Positions 42,309 through 50,882 of a DNA stretch of 64,000 nucleotides are shown here, piece after piece. How positions within the stretch are numbered: position 1 is the stretch's first letter; the number at the start of each line of letters is the position of its first letter. Both the position numbers and the translations under genes were made by a program. Source of the stretch: Candidatus Villigracilaceae bacterium (GTDB lineage Bacteria > Chloroflexota > Anaerolineae > Anaerolineales > Villigracilaceae). Where the stretch lies: the NCBI GenBank assembly GCA_026645935.1, contig JAPKMP010000001.1:124001-188000 (forward strand). The letters are read 5' to 3'. Under the pieces are notes generated by a model, which was given only the letters and a program-made list of their open reading frames with translations, did no database searches and was not told the DNA's origin.

Positions 42309-43790
42309 TTAACTCGCGTCTTTGATGAATTTCGAGAGATCCTTCTTCATCTGCTTGAGAGAAGGCATGTGGATGTACATCATGTGGCCGGCCTCATAAT
42401 AGCCCATGCTGACGTTTTTGCGAAGCGACTCGTCGAGGGCGAGATGGTCGAATGTGTATTCGGTGGCGAAGTAGGGTGTGCCGAGGTCGTAATACCCGTT
42501 CGCGACGAAGACCTTGAGATATTTATTGAAGGTCATTGCGGCGCGCAGGGTTTCGGCGACATTGACGTATTGATTCTCGAAGTAGGAGTATGACCATTGC
42601 CGCCACACTTTATCGCTCAGGATTTCGTACGGTGTGTCGGTCTCGAACTTGAGTTCCGAGCGGATGTAATCATTGAATGCCGCGGTGTATGGCCCATTGA
42701 CCTGCGCAAAGAGCGGGTCGTATTCGAAGGTTTCGGTCACGCCGAGGCGGTCGGTACCGGTGAAGCGGCTGTCGAGGCGGCCGACGGTTTTTCCTTTATC
42801 GCGCAGGAGTTCCTTGAAGAAGTGGAAGGTGTGGATGCGCAGGTTGCCGCGTTCGATGAATTCGACGGAGATTCCGGTGAGGCGGGAAAGTTTTTCTGCG
42901 ATCTTTCTTCTTTCCTCTTTGGAGAGCGAAGCATCCTTCAACAATGCCGTTGCATATTCGCCGATGGCGAACTCTTCCGATTCTTTGAGCCAGGTCTTGA
43001 GTGGAATCTTTTTATCGAGTTTACCGTGATACCACGCCGTTGCGGTGTAGCCCGGCACGAAGAGAATATTGGGTAAATCGTTATTGTGATTGAAGTCGAG
43101 CGTGGTGAAATCGAGCACGGCGGAAACGAGTATGAGACCGTTCAACAACATGCCGTGACGGTCTGCCAGATATCCGGAAAGTCCCGCCGCGCGAGTGGTG
43201 CCATAGGATTCGCCTGCGAGAAATTTCGGTGATAACCAGCGGTTGTAACGCGTGGTATACAGGCGGATGAAATCGCCGACGGAGGCGATGTCTTTGTTGA
43301 AGGTATGCCATTCCCGCGATTTTTCGCCTTCGACCGGGCGGCTGAAACCCGTGCTCATCGGGTCGATGAAAACCAAATCGGTTTCGTCGAGGATGGAATA
43401 TTCGTTATCGGTAAGTTGGAAGGGCGGCCTGGGCATTTCACCGTCGTCGGTCAGCACCACGCGGCGCGGACCGAGCACACCGAGATGCAGCCAGACGGAG
43501 GAGGAGCCGGGTCCGCCATTGAAGGAAAAGGTGACGGGACGCTTCGATTTATCCCTCACATCGTCGCGGGTGTAGGCGGTGAAGAAAATCTGCGCGCGCG
43601 GCTTTTCGACCTCGGCATCCTTCTCCTTGTCGTTGACCTCCTCCTTCAAGACCATCGTCCCGGCAGTGACAGTGTACTTGACCGTCCTGCCGCCGATCCG
43701 CGCTGTGTGTTTGGTGGTGACTATGTTGTCTTTCGGGCTGGGTTTTTCGTCTTTCTTTTCTTCCTTTTTGTCGTCGGGTTTTTCGGGCAT
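42309..43790 (-). CDS. serine carboxypeptidase-like peptidase, family S10
   Basis: A 493-residue alpha/beta hydrolase. The substrate motif NGGPGSSS is at 91-98, the nucleophile Ser195 is in AGESYGTTRAAG, the Asp is in NGYYDLGTP and the His in YYEAGHMMY near the C-terminus. The N-terminal 25 residues are Lys/Glu/Asp-rich and there is no signal peptide, so a cytoplasmic location is likely, which is unusual for S10 peptidases. GGAGA lies before the start. Confidence 0.88.
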   Translation of the reverse strand: MPEKPDDKKEEKKDEKPSPKDNIVTTKHTARIGGRTVKYTVTAGTMVLKEEVNDKEKDAEVEKPRAQIFFTAYTRDDVRDKSKRPVTFSFNGGPGSSSVWLHLGVLGPRRVVLTDDGEMPRPPFQLTDNEYSILDETDLVFIDPMSTGFSRPVEGEKSREWHTFNKDIASVGDFIRLYTTRYNRWLSPKFLAGESYGTTRAAGLSGYLADRHGMLLNGLILVSAVLDFTTLDFNHNNDLPNILFVPGYTATAWYHGKLDKKIPLKTWLKESEEFAIGEYATALLKDASLSKEERRKIAEKLSRLTGISVEFIERGNLRIHTFHFFKELLRDKGKTVGRLDSRFTGTDRLGVTETFEYDPLFAQVNGPYTAAFNDYIRSELKFETDTPYEILSDKVWRQWSYSYFENQYVNVAETLRAAMTFNKYLKVFVANGYYDLGTPYFATEYTFDHLALDESLRKNVSMGYYEAGHMMYIHMPSLKQMKKDLSKFIKDAS

Positions 43791-43897
43791 GAGAGTCTCC
43801 TTGTTGTTTTAATTCCGAAAAAGGATGAGATGTATTTCAGCAACCAGGAAGGTTATTTTAGTACAAAGTCATGGGTGGGAGGCGGCAATTGTAAAAT

Positions 43898-44353
43898 CTA
43901 CTTGAGCATTCCCGTATCGCGAGTTTGGAGGTTGCGCCCGCCGACCCACGCGCCGACAGCCGTGGCAAGGCAGGAAAGCAAAAAACTCACCAGGATTGCG
44001 GCTTCGAACCGTCCCTGCATAATGACGTTCAATATGAGGACATCCAAAGACAGCACACTCAAACGAAAAGATTCGGGAATTAAGATACCGAGGATCAAAC
44101 CCAAAAAAGCGCCAAACGCCATCCCGGTATACGCGCCGACGCTCACTCCGCCTGTCACTCCCGCCGTGCGGACGGCAAGCATTCCAGTCAACGCGCCGGT
44201 TGCTGCTCCTGCCATGCCGCCGATCAGGGATGTAACGATCACGCCGGACCAAGATCCGGTCAATGCGCCGGTGGCTCCTCCGAGTATAAGACCAAATACA
44301 AGTCCCAGCCCCGCACCTAAAATGCCGCTTTTCATGTATGGATCATTGTTCAA
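43898..44353 (-). CDS. glycine-rich membrane protein of unknown function
   Basis: A 151-residue protein with four hydrophobic segments. The first 100 residues are made of Gly/Ala/Thr-rich segments such as GAGLGLVFGLILGGATGALTG that look like tandem copies of one helix hairpin, similar to glycine-zipper proteins. No catalytic motif. Function unknown. Confidence 0.7.
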   Translation of the reverse strand: MNNDPYMKSGILGAGLGLVFGLILGGATGALTGSWSGVIVTSLIGGMAGAATGALTGMLAVRTAGVTGGVSVGAYTGMAFGAFLGLILGILIPESFRLSVLSLDVLILNVIMQGRFEAAILVSFLLSCLATAVGAWVGGRNLQTRDTGMLK

Positions 44354-44492
44354 GGGTATATTGCTCCTGATGGGGATAATTTACCCGGTATTTTACCGCC
44401 GAGGCGTTGGACTGCACCGGATATCTTTCAAAGTTCCGTTGATCCCGTAAATCAGATACAATCGGGAAATCCGAGCAGAAACTGGAGACGAA

Positions 44493-45128
44493 ATGACAGA
44501 CCCGGAAACCAGCGCAGATTTCGACGAGCGCCCGACCTATAACGAAGAGATCGACACGGATTCCATCGAAGCGTCCGTGCGCACCATGCTGATCGCTTTT
44601 GGCGAAAACCCCGAGCGCGAAGGTCTGGTGAATACGCCCAAGAGAGTCGCGCGAATGTTTCCCGAACTTCTGAGCGGCTACCGCGCGGACCCGGAAAAAC
44701 TCGTCAACGGCGCGATCTTCAATGTTTCGTACGACGACATGGTCATCGTGCGCGACATCGAATACTTCAGCCTGTGCGAGCATCACCTGCTCCCCTTCAT
44801 GGGACGCGCGCATGTGGCGTACATTCCGGATGGGCAGGTGATCGGACTTTCCAAGATTCCGCGCATCGTCGACATGTTCGCACGCCGATTGCAGGTTCAG
44901 GAACGCATGACACGCCAGATTGCGGATTTTATCCATGACCTGTTAAATCCGCAGGGCGTGGCGGTTGTCGTGGAAGGATTGCATTTATGCGCAATGATGC
45001 GCGGCGTGAAGAAGGTCGATGCCCGCATGACCACCTCGACCATGTTGGGAAGTTTCCGCAAGAGCATCAACACCCGCCAGGAATTCTTGGACCACCTCGG
45101 TCGTGGCGCTGAGCCACTCAGGATATAA
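44493..45128 (+). CDS. folE: GTP cyclohydrolase I
   Basis: A 211-residue enzyme making dihydroneopterin triphosphate from GTP, the first step to folate and biopterin. The zinc and active-site residues are Cys95, His97 and His98 in CEHHLLP and Cys166 in HLCAMM. GGAGAC precedes the ATG. The 3' end overlaps folK on the other strand by 11 bases (tail to tail). The gap 44354-44492 holds no clear operator. Confidence 0.95.
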   Translation: MTDPETSADFDERPTYNEEIDTDSIEASVRTMLIAFGENPEREGLVNTPKRVARMFPELLSGYRADPEKLVNGAIFNVSYDDMVIVRDIEYFSLCEHHLLPFMGRAHVAYIPDGQVIGLSKIPRIVDMFARRLQVQERMTRQIADFIHDLLNPQGVAVVVEGLHLCAMMRGVKKVDARMTTSTMLGSFRKSINTRQEFLDHLGRGAEPLRI

Positions 45129-45597
45129 CCACATCCTCCCGCTTTCGCATCCAAACCCGACCTCGGACCTGTTCTGCGACCCCGGCAATCGCCTCTTCGG
45201 TGGCGGGATGTGGAAACTCCGGAATCAATTCCGCCAGTGGAACGATCACAAAGGCATATTCCCAATAATCTGTATTGAGCGGTTTACCGTCGCATAGTTC
45301 GACGTCGATGTCGATCGGCCGCGGCGCATTCTTCTCAGGATTGCGCACCCGTCCCAATTTCGATTCTATCGGGCGGATGACCCTTTCCTTGAACTCGATG
45401 TGCCCAAACGGGGACAGGATCGTAATGCAGGCATTCAGAAAATTCGGTCCATCGAAGCCGACCGACTCCGATTCCCAGACCGAAGAGACGGCTTCCACTT
45501 CCCCTGCTTCCCGCAGCAATTGAACCGCTTTTGGTAAATTTGCCTCCGCCTCGATATTCGAGCCGAGGCTGAGGATCAGGCGATGCAGTTCATCCAT
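45118..45597 (-). CDS. folK: 6-hydroxymethyl-dihydropterin pyrophosphokinase
   Basis: A 159-residue folate enzyme. It begins LILSLGSNI and has the catalytic signature [12 protein letters not shown] near 93-104. It overlaps folB by eight bases, so the two are translationally coupled. Confidence 0.92.
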   Translation of the reverse strand: MDELHRLILSLGSNIEAEANLPKAVQLLREAGEVEAVSSVWESESVGFDGPNFLNACITILSPFGHIEFKERVIRPIESKLGRVRNPEKNAPRPIDIDVELCDGKPLNTDYWEYAFVIVPLAELIPEFPHPATEEAIAGVAEQVRGRVWMRKREDVVIS

Positions 45598-45946
45598 CGC
45601 GTTTGCGTTCGACCTCCACGCCGACGGACTTTGCGAAACGCACCGCGCCGGGTTTTTCCACGCGCACGATCACTTTTTTAACCAAAGGAATATCGAGACA
45701 GATCTTCGCCAGGTCGTTTGCCAGCGCTTCGACCGTCAACCGCGCCGAAGTTTCGGCATGCGATTGCATCTTCTTTGCGAGCGCGCTGTAATCCACGCTG
45801 TCGTTGATGTCGTCCGTTTCGCCCGCGCGCGTCGTATCGGTGAAGACCGTGACGTTGATCAAAATATCCTGCGGTTTCTTCCGCTCCCACTCGCGAATTC
45901 CGATGATCCCGCGCACAAGCAGATCCTTGATGAAGACTTTGTCCAT
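45590..45946 (-). CDS. folB: dihydroneopterin aldolase
   Basis: A 118-residue tunnelling-fold enzyme with IKDLLVRGIIGIREWE at the start, the catalytic-type Lys in KKVIVRVEKPGA, and the glutamate anchor nearby. It converts dihydroneopterin to hydroxymethyl-dihydropterin, used by FolK encoded next to it. AGGAG precedes the ATG. Confidence 0.92.
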   Translation of the reverse strand: MDKVFIKDLLVRGIIGIREWERKKPQDILINVTVFTDTTRAGETDDINDSVDYSALAKKMQSHAETSARLTVEALANDLAKICLDIPLVKKVIVRVEKPGAVRFAKSVGVEVERKRDG

Positions 45947-45958
45947 AAATTCTCCTAT

Positions 45959-45998
45959 GATGTCATTGCGAACGAGCTGGGCGGCTGAAGCAATCCCA
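45959..45998. repeat. GTCATTGCGA..GAAGCAATC element, copy 1
   Basis: GTCATTGCGAACGAG followed by GAAGCAATCCC. I recall this dispersed element from Dehalococcoides and other Chloroflexota. It lies upstream of folB. A second copy overlaps the tlyA stop (58724-58770). Confidence 0.7.
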
Positions 45999-46000
45999 TA

Positions 46001-46747
46001 TTAGATCAAATGCCTGCCCCCATCCAGGTGAATGATCTCACCGGTGATGTAGGCGGGACCGGATAACAAAAACAGCAGCGTCTCTTCGGCTTCCCCCGCC
46101 TCGCTCCAACGTTTGGCGGGCACAGCCTCGATGATCCTTTCGCCCCCAGACGGATTATCCGCGGGCGGCAAAATTGCCCCCAGCGCCAACCCATTGACGG
46201 TGATGTTCGGAGCGAAAGCAATCGCCATGGATTTGGTCATCGCTGCCAGGGCGGATTTGGTGATTGTGTAGGGAAAATGGTCCGCGCCGGGACGCAGGGC
46301 GCGCCAGTCGAGGATGTTGACGATGCGGCCTCTGATCCTGCTCGAGGCGGCGGAAGCAGGTATCAGCCTCGCAAACGCCTGGCTCAACAAAAAGGGTGCA
46401 GTGAGGTTGATCGCAAGATGACGGTTCCACTCATCGAGCGTTGTCTCGTGAACGGACGATGACTCAAAGATGGATGCGCTGTTGACCAATCCATAAAGCG
46501 GACTCAATTCGTTGGCTTGTTCGATTAATTGAGAAATGCCTTCAGGGTTGGAAAAATCCGAAGCGAGCACCCAGGCGCGGCGTCCGCGTGAAGCGATTTC
46601 ATCTCGAAGCGAATCGGCTTCGGTGTGGGAATGTCCGTGATGGAGAATGATATCCGCCCCGGCGCGGGCGCACGCCAATGCAAAAGAGCGTCCCAAACGG
46701 CGGGCGGCTCCGGTAATAAGGATTGTCTTATCGGATAAATTATTCAC
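46001..46747 (-). CDS. pteridine-reductase-like SDR (FolM-like)
   Basis: A 248-residue short-chain reductase. The cofactor loop reads TGAARRLG (12-19); an Arg in TGxxxRxG is the mark of pteridine reductases, which use NADPH to make tetrahydropterins. The Tyr-xxx-Lys pair is YTITK. It sits between the folate genes and a pterin-dependent hydroxylase gene, so regenerating or making tetrahydropterin cofactor is likely. It starts with GTG, and TAAAAT ends six bases before it. Confidence 0.8.
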   Translation of the reverse strand: MNNLSDKTILITGAARRLGRSFALACARAGADIILHHGHSHTEADSLRDEIASRGRRAWVLASDFSNPEGISQLIEQANELSPLYGLVNSASIFESSSVHETTLDEWNRHLAINLTAPFLLSQAFARLIPASAASSRIRGRIVNILDWRALRPGADHFPYTITKSALAAMTKSMAIAFAPNITVNGLALGAILPPADNPSGGERIIEAVPAKRWSEAGEAEETLLFLLSGPAYITGEIIHLDGGRHLI

Positions 46748-46753
46748 CCTTCG

Positions 46754-46759
46754 ATTTTA
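46754..46759 (-). promoter_or_regulatory. -10 box placed for leaderless transcription of the pteridine-reductase-like gene
   Basis: TAAAAT on the minus strand ends six bases before the GTG start at 46747. Confidence 0.5.
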
Positions 46760-46792
46760 TCATTTCCAATTTTGGTAAAGTTACTCCCATTC

Positions 46793-46821
46793 TTGACGCC
46801 TTTTTTCGACGGTGATAACAT
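46793..46821 (+). promoter_or_regulatory. promoter candidate for the phenylalanine hydroxylase gene
   Basis: TTGACG (46793-46798), a 17-base spacer and TAACAT (46816-46821). The -35 match is good and the -10 is fair. Confidence 0.45.
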
Positions 46822-46891
46822 GCCTTGAACGTACGTGCCAGCGATTGCCGATGTTTTGCGTTCTTTATCTTCACTTCGAAAGGTGCAAATC

Positions 46892-47905
46892 ATGACCAGG
46901 AATCAAACCGTACCAGCCTATACAGGGGATATCGCCGCTCAGCAGATCGACCCGAACCGGGAATATTCAAGAGAAAATCAAGAGATCGTATTTTCTGCGG
47001 AACAACACGCCATCTGGGCTGACCTGTTCGCGGGAATCCATCAGCCTTACCTGACCGAGCACATCTGCGCTGAGTGGAAGATCGGCATGGAACTTTTGAA
47101 GCTCGATCCGAGAGGGATCTCCACCATAAAACACCTCATCGATCACATCATGCCGCGCAGTGGTTGGACCATCGAGCGGACGGTAGTGCGGTACACACTT
47201 GCAGACGATTGGTATAGGAAGTTCGCCCAGCGTGTTTTCCTGATCACCGATTACCTGCGCACGCGAGACCAAATGGAATTCACGCCCGAGCCGGACATGT
47301 TCCATGATATCTTCGGGCATCTTCCTTTCCTTACTCAAAAATTCTACGCCGATATCGAAGACAAGTTCGCGCCTGCCTACATGAAGGCGACGCAGGAGGA
47401 GAGGGAAGTCATCAAGCGGCTGGCTTGGTACAGCACGGAGTTCGGGTTGGTCGTGCAGGAGAATCGTATCAAGGTTTTCGGCGCGGGGATCATCTCGGGC
47501 CGCAAGGAATTGACGCGCACCATCATGGAGTTCTACCGCCTCGGACGGGACAATGTGATCGATTACACCAAACCGGTCTTTCCCCAACTGGAAGCGCATT
47601 TTCTTGCCAACAAAACCAACCTGCACCGGATCATCGATGGCGTCAATGCGCTCCACCAAAAGGGCCAGATGTCTTCAGCGGACGAAGGTTGGAATGTGGT
47701 GCTTGGGCTGTATAAAAACCTCGGCATCAAACCGGAGGGTATCTTCGGCGGCGAGGTCATCATCGCCCCGTTCGACGTCGAGACGATTGCCAGAATCCCA
47801 AAGACGGTCTATGCATTCAACCCGATGCTGTTCGTCTGCCGCTCGCTGGATGAAATGGACGCCATCCTCGATTCGTATTTGAAACCGATCGCGGGCCGGT
47901 CGTGA
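46892..47905 (+). CDS. phhA: pterin-dependent phenylalanine 4-hydroxylase
   Basis: A 337-residue aromatic amino acid hydroxylase. The iron ligands are His138 and His143 in FHDIFGHLPF and Glu183 in YSTEFGLV. It should convert phenylalanine to tyrosine with oxygen and a tetrahydropterin; a tryptophan substrate is not excluded. AAAGG precedes the ATG at 46892. No carbinolamine dehydratase gene is seen nearby, while GTP cyclohydrolase and a pteridine reductase-like gene are. Confidence 0.92.
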   Translation: MTRNQTVPAYTGDIAAQQIDPNREYSRENQEIVFSAEQHAIWADLFAGIHQPYLTEHICAEWKIGMELLKLDPRGISTIKHLIDHIMPRSGWTIERTVVRYTLADDWYRKFAQRVFLITDYLRTRDQMEFTPEPDMFHDIFGHLPFLTQKFYADIEDKFAPAYMKATQEEREVIKRLAWYSTEFGLVVQENRIKVFGAGIISGRKELTRTIMEFYRLGRDNVIDYTKPVFPQLEAHFLANKTNLHRIIDGVNALHQKGQMSSADEGWNVVLGLYKNLGIKPEGIFGGEVIIAPFDVETIARIPKTVYAFNPMLFVCRSLDEMDAILDSYLKPIAGRS

Positions 47906-47914
47906 TGGTTTGCG

Positions 47915-47955
47915 AAGAATTCCCCAAAATCATTTGATTTTGGGGAATTCTTTTT
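47915..47955 (+). terminator. strong intrinsic terminator after phhA
   Basis: A perfect 17-bp stem (47915-47931 and 47936-47952) with a four-base loop and a T-run. It isolates the operon that follows. Confidence 0.92.
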
Positions 47956-47975
47956 AATGCGTTTATCGGCGGGTG

Positions 47976-47981
47976 TATAAT
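47976..47981 (+). promoter_or_regulatory. -10 box of the 48022-52139 operon
   Basis: A perfect TATAAT. TTTAAT lies 17 bases upstream as a weak -35. A ribosome site AAGGAGG (48010-48016) follows before the GTG start at 48022. Confidence 0.6.
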
Positions 47982-48021
47982 TCATGATATACGAGATGGT
48001 ATCCTTCATAAGGAGGCCGAT

Positions 48022-48726
48022 GTGTCAGCGACTGAGATTCCGTGTCCGTTTTGTGGGGAGATGATCAAATCCACTGCGAAGAAATGCCGTTTTTGCAATG
48101 AGTTTTTGGAGGAAGGTTTGACCCGTCAGGCGGTCTTGCAGGAACGCACCGCCGCACCGGAAGTTGCGCCTCCCGCCGCGTCCGAGACGGCTACCCCCGT
48201 TCCTCAAGCTGCGGCTCCCGTTGCAGCAGTTCTTGCCCAGGCGGCACCGCCCACAGAAGCTGTCGCTGATCCTCAAGCCGCGGCTCCTGTTGCAGCCAAT
48301 CCTGCCCAGGCGGCTCCGCCCACAAAAGCTGCCGCTGCCCCTCAAGCTGCGGCTCCCGTTACAGCTGCTCCTGCCCAGGCGGCTCCGCCCACAGAAGCTG
48401 CCGCTACCCCCGCACAACCTGCTCTTGCAGAAACTGCCGTTGCCGCCGCAGTGACGGCCGCCGGCCTGGCGGATTTGTATGCAAAGGTCAATGCCCTGCC
48501 CGACTCGGATTCCAAGACCAAGCTGCTCGAAAACCTCAAAGCCCTCGAGTCCCAGACCGACGATGGCGATGAAACCGCGGTGGAAGGCATCATTCAAAAT
48601 GTGGTTGAGTATGCGCCCGACGTGGCCGAGATTGCCATCAACACCCTCATCAACCCAGCCAGCGGCATGACTACGCTGGTCCAAAAAGTTGCCATGCGTC
48701 TCTCGGGCGCTAAGAAAAAGGAATAA
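48022..48726 (+). CDS. zinc-ribbon protein with Ala/Pro repeats and a helical C-terminal domain
   Basis: A 234-residue protein of unknown function starting with GTG. Residues 8-28 form a four-Cys zinc ribbon (CPFCGEMIKSTAKKCRFC). Residues about 43-145 are an Ala/Pro linker that includes three 23-residue repeats. The C-terminal part (about 150-234) is helical, with EYAPDVAEIAINTLINP, a style I recall from C-terminal domains of proteins in bacterial conflict systems, though this is only an impression. It is first in a co-directional trio with a 690-residue protein and an SbcD-like nuclease. Confidence 0.8.
   Translation: MSATEIPCPFCGEMIKSTAKKCRFCNEFLEEGLTRQAVLQERTAAPEVAPPAASETATPVPQAAAPVAAVLAQAAPPTEAVADPQAAAPVAANPAQAAPPTKAAAAPQAAAPVTAAPAQAAPPTEAAATPAQPALAETAVAAAVTAAGLADLYAKVNALPDSDSKTKLLENLKALESQTDDGDETAVEGIIQNVVEYAPDVAEIAINTLINPASGMTTLVQKVAMRLSGAKKKE
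48202..48408. repeat. three 69-bp tandem repeats inside the zinc-ribbon gene
   Basis: Units at 48202-48270, 48271-48339 and 48340-48408 encode PQAAAPVxAxxAQAAPPTxA. They differ by few bases, so copy number may vary between strains. Confidence 0.9.
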
Positions 48727-48766
48727 AGCCGGGTTCGATCATTCACTTTAAAACTGGAGAATTTAC

Positions 48767-50839
48767 ATGGCATCTTACAACTTCCAATGGCAGAACCCGG
48801 TCCTGCTCAAGGACATCTACCCGATGCGCCTGCAAAAATTGCGCGACTTTCTCGTTTTGTACAAGGAAGCCGATCTTTGGGTCGAGTATAAAAACAAGGA
48901 TATGTCTGCGCTTTCGGCGGATGTGGCGGAATATGAAAAGGGAATGGACACCGCCCGCGCGACTGAGTTCAAGAAATATTCAACGCTCAAGAACTATTTC
49001 CTGACGAAGGACGTTAGTGGATACTTTGTCAAGTACAAACCGGTCGAGCCGGAGGCGATGGCGTTGATCCAAAAGAACCACGACCTTTTTATTGCCTCCT
49101 GGCCCAAGGACATCCGCGGCGAACGGACATTCATCCAGAGCCGGATCGAGTCGTTCAAAACGCAGCTGGAATTTCTACGCGACCGTGTGCGTTATTTACA
49201 GCGTCAACTCGAAGGGATGCCCGCCGATCACCCAAACAGGGCGAAAGTGGAGGCTGAATACAAGCTCAAGAACGATTCCGCCATGCCGATGGTATTGGAA
49301 GAGATGGAAAAATTGCGTCAGTTCGACGCGACCTACGACAAGGTCGAGGCGCCGAAGTTGGAATGGTACAAACTCAAGAAGGCGGATCCCAACTATGCCG
49401 TCACCGAGGAGGAGTTCCTCGTAAATTATGACCCGAAGACCCCGGTGTCCGTGAAAGATATTGTGCGCTTGAAGGTGGAGCAGTACGTCAAAACGCTTGA
49501 GGGGAGGGATCAGTATCAATTGCTGGCGGAGATCCGCGTGAGGTTTGAGAAGGAGCCGAAGCGTTTCCCGCTGTGGCTGCAATACATGGTCGTCCATTTT
49601 TCGGGGATGAGATACAAGTCCGCGCATGGATCGTGGGCGGACCCGAAGGATTTGCTCGTGCGTTTGCGAATCGCCGAGGTGAAAAAGGCGCAAGCCGCGT
49701 TGACGGATGCGGAAGTTGCGGCGAAATGCCAGGAAAAGATCGCGCAATACGAAGGGGGAGGCGCGAACAAACCGACTCTTGCCGGGGCGATGGAAAAGGT
49801 CTGGAAGGACAAAATCGCCATGCACATGCAGGGAGTCAAAGCCAACGGACCGAAGTCGAAACGGATCGGTCTGGACAGGCTTATGGAGGAAGAGGTCAAG
49901 TACGAGTTCATGACGATGACGACAGCCCAGGCTCTGGCGAAGTTGGAGACGATGAAGTCCCAGTTCCCGGCCTGGGCATGGAAGATGATCGTGATGCTGA
50001 CGCAATTGCGGACCAATCATGTCACCGCTGATGGTTGGGAAATCTTCACCCCCGAAGAGGACAAGACCCGCTTTGCTGATATGAGTCTTTACCCGATCCT
50101 CAGCAAGTGGGCGAGCGATAATATTGGCATGTGGCGACCCGAGCATGGACGGTCACAGGAATTGATCGTCACGCGCGCGGTATGCAACGAGACCGCGGAG
50201 CACATCCAGCATGTGCGCGGGTATTTGCCTCCCGGCGGCTTGACTGATAATGCCGCACGTTACGTCAAACTCGCTGCCGAAAAAACGCCGAACGCTTATT
50301 TCATCCACCCCACCGGCGCGGAGAATTACACGCAGGGCGCAAGTATCTTCTGGCTGAGGTACGTTAACAACGAGCCGAGTCAGTGGCAGATTCCCAAGCC
50401 GACCCAAGACTCAAACGGTGTCGGACTGGTTCCCAGTGAATTTCAGGGAAAACGTCCCCAGCCCAAAGGCAAGGATGCATCCGCCTCTGCGCCGTGGGAT
50501 TACAAGGGCGGCGGCATGACCCGATCGCGCACGGTGATTGATGCCGATAAAAAGAAATCCACCCAAACCCAATGGCTGAGGTGGATTCATGAGGCGACTG
50601 TGATCGAAGTAGTTGATACAGCCGACGGCACATATGTTTACACATTCGAAACATCCCTGCCGGATGATTTCCGCGGCACGTCCTGCCTTGGCGTTTTCCG
50701 CAACACCTTACGCTGGAATCTCGACGACGGCTCGGAAGATAATTACAACCGCTCGTTTGTCGGTTATGCGCCCGAAGGGCAGGTCCCGGTTGGGAACGTC
50801 AGGCCGATGATGGATTGGAACAGGATCATCCACAAATAA
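48767..50839 (+). CDS. 690-residue protein of unknown family
   Basis: A large soluble protein with no signal peptide or membrane helix and no family I recognise. The first third (about 20-260) is helical and charged, with likely coiled coils. A module beginning with FP-x-W, then MVV or MIV, then MR or LR about ten residues later, occurs twice, from Phe267 and Phe400. The C-terminal third contains AVCNETAEH (Cys473) and YFIHPTGAE (His514), a spacing compatible with a thiol-type Cys-His pair, but this is speculative. It lies 40 bases after the zinc-ribbon gene and 43 bases before the SbcD-like gene. Confidence 0.8.
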   Translation: MASYNFQWQNPVLLKDIYPMRLQKLRDFLVLYKEADLWVEYKNKDMSALSADVAEYEKGMDTARATEFKKYSTLKNYFLTKDVSGYFVKYKPVEPEAMALIQKNHDLFIASWPKDIRGERTFIQSRIESFKTQLEFLRDRVRYLQRQLEGMPADHPNRAKVEAEYKLKNDSAMPMVLEEMEKLRQFDATYDKVEAPKLEWYKLKKADPNYAVTEEEFLVNYDPKTPVSVKDIVRLKVEQYVKTLEGRDQYQLLAEIRVRFEKEPKRFPLWLQYMVVHFSGMRYKSAHGSWADPKDLLVRLRIAEVKKAQAALTDAEVAAKCQEKIAQYEGGGANKPTLAGAMEKVWKDKIAMHMQGVKANGPKSKRIGLDRLMEEEVKYEFMTMTTAQALAKLETMKSQFPAWAWKMIVMLTQLRTNHVTADGWEIFTPEEDKTRFADMSLYPILSKWASDNIGMWRPEHGRSQELIVTRAVCNETAEHIQHVRGYLPPGGLTDNAARYVKLAAEKTPNAYFIHPTGAENYTQGASIFWLRYVNNEPSQWQIPKPTQDSNGVGLVPSEFQGKRPQPKGKDASASAPWDYKGGGMTRSRTVIDADKKKSTQTQWLRWIHEATVIEVVDTADGTYVYTFETSLPDDFRGTSCLGVFRNTLRWNLDDGSEDNYNRSFVGYAPEGQVPVGNVRPMMDWNRIIHK

Positions 50840-50882
50840 AGCCGGCTTGCGCCAGTGAGCGCAGGTTACACCTAAAGCAACG

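Noticed and set aside
48202-48408. Repeats of 69 bp as a CRISPR or mobile element
   Set aside because: They are tandem, in frame and encode an Ala/Pro linker, so they are a protein repeat.
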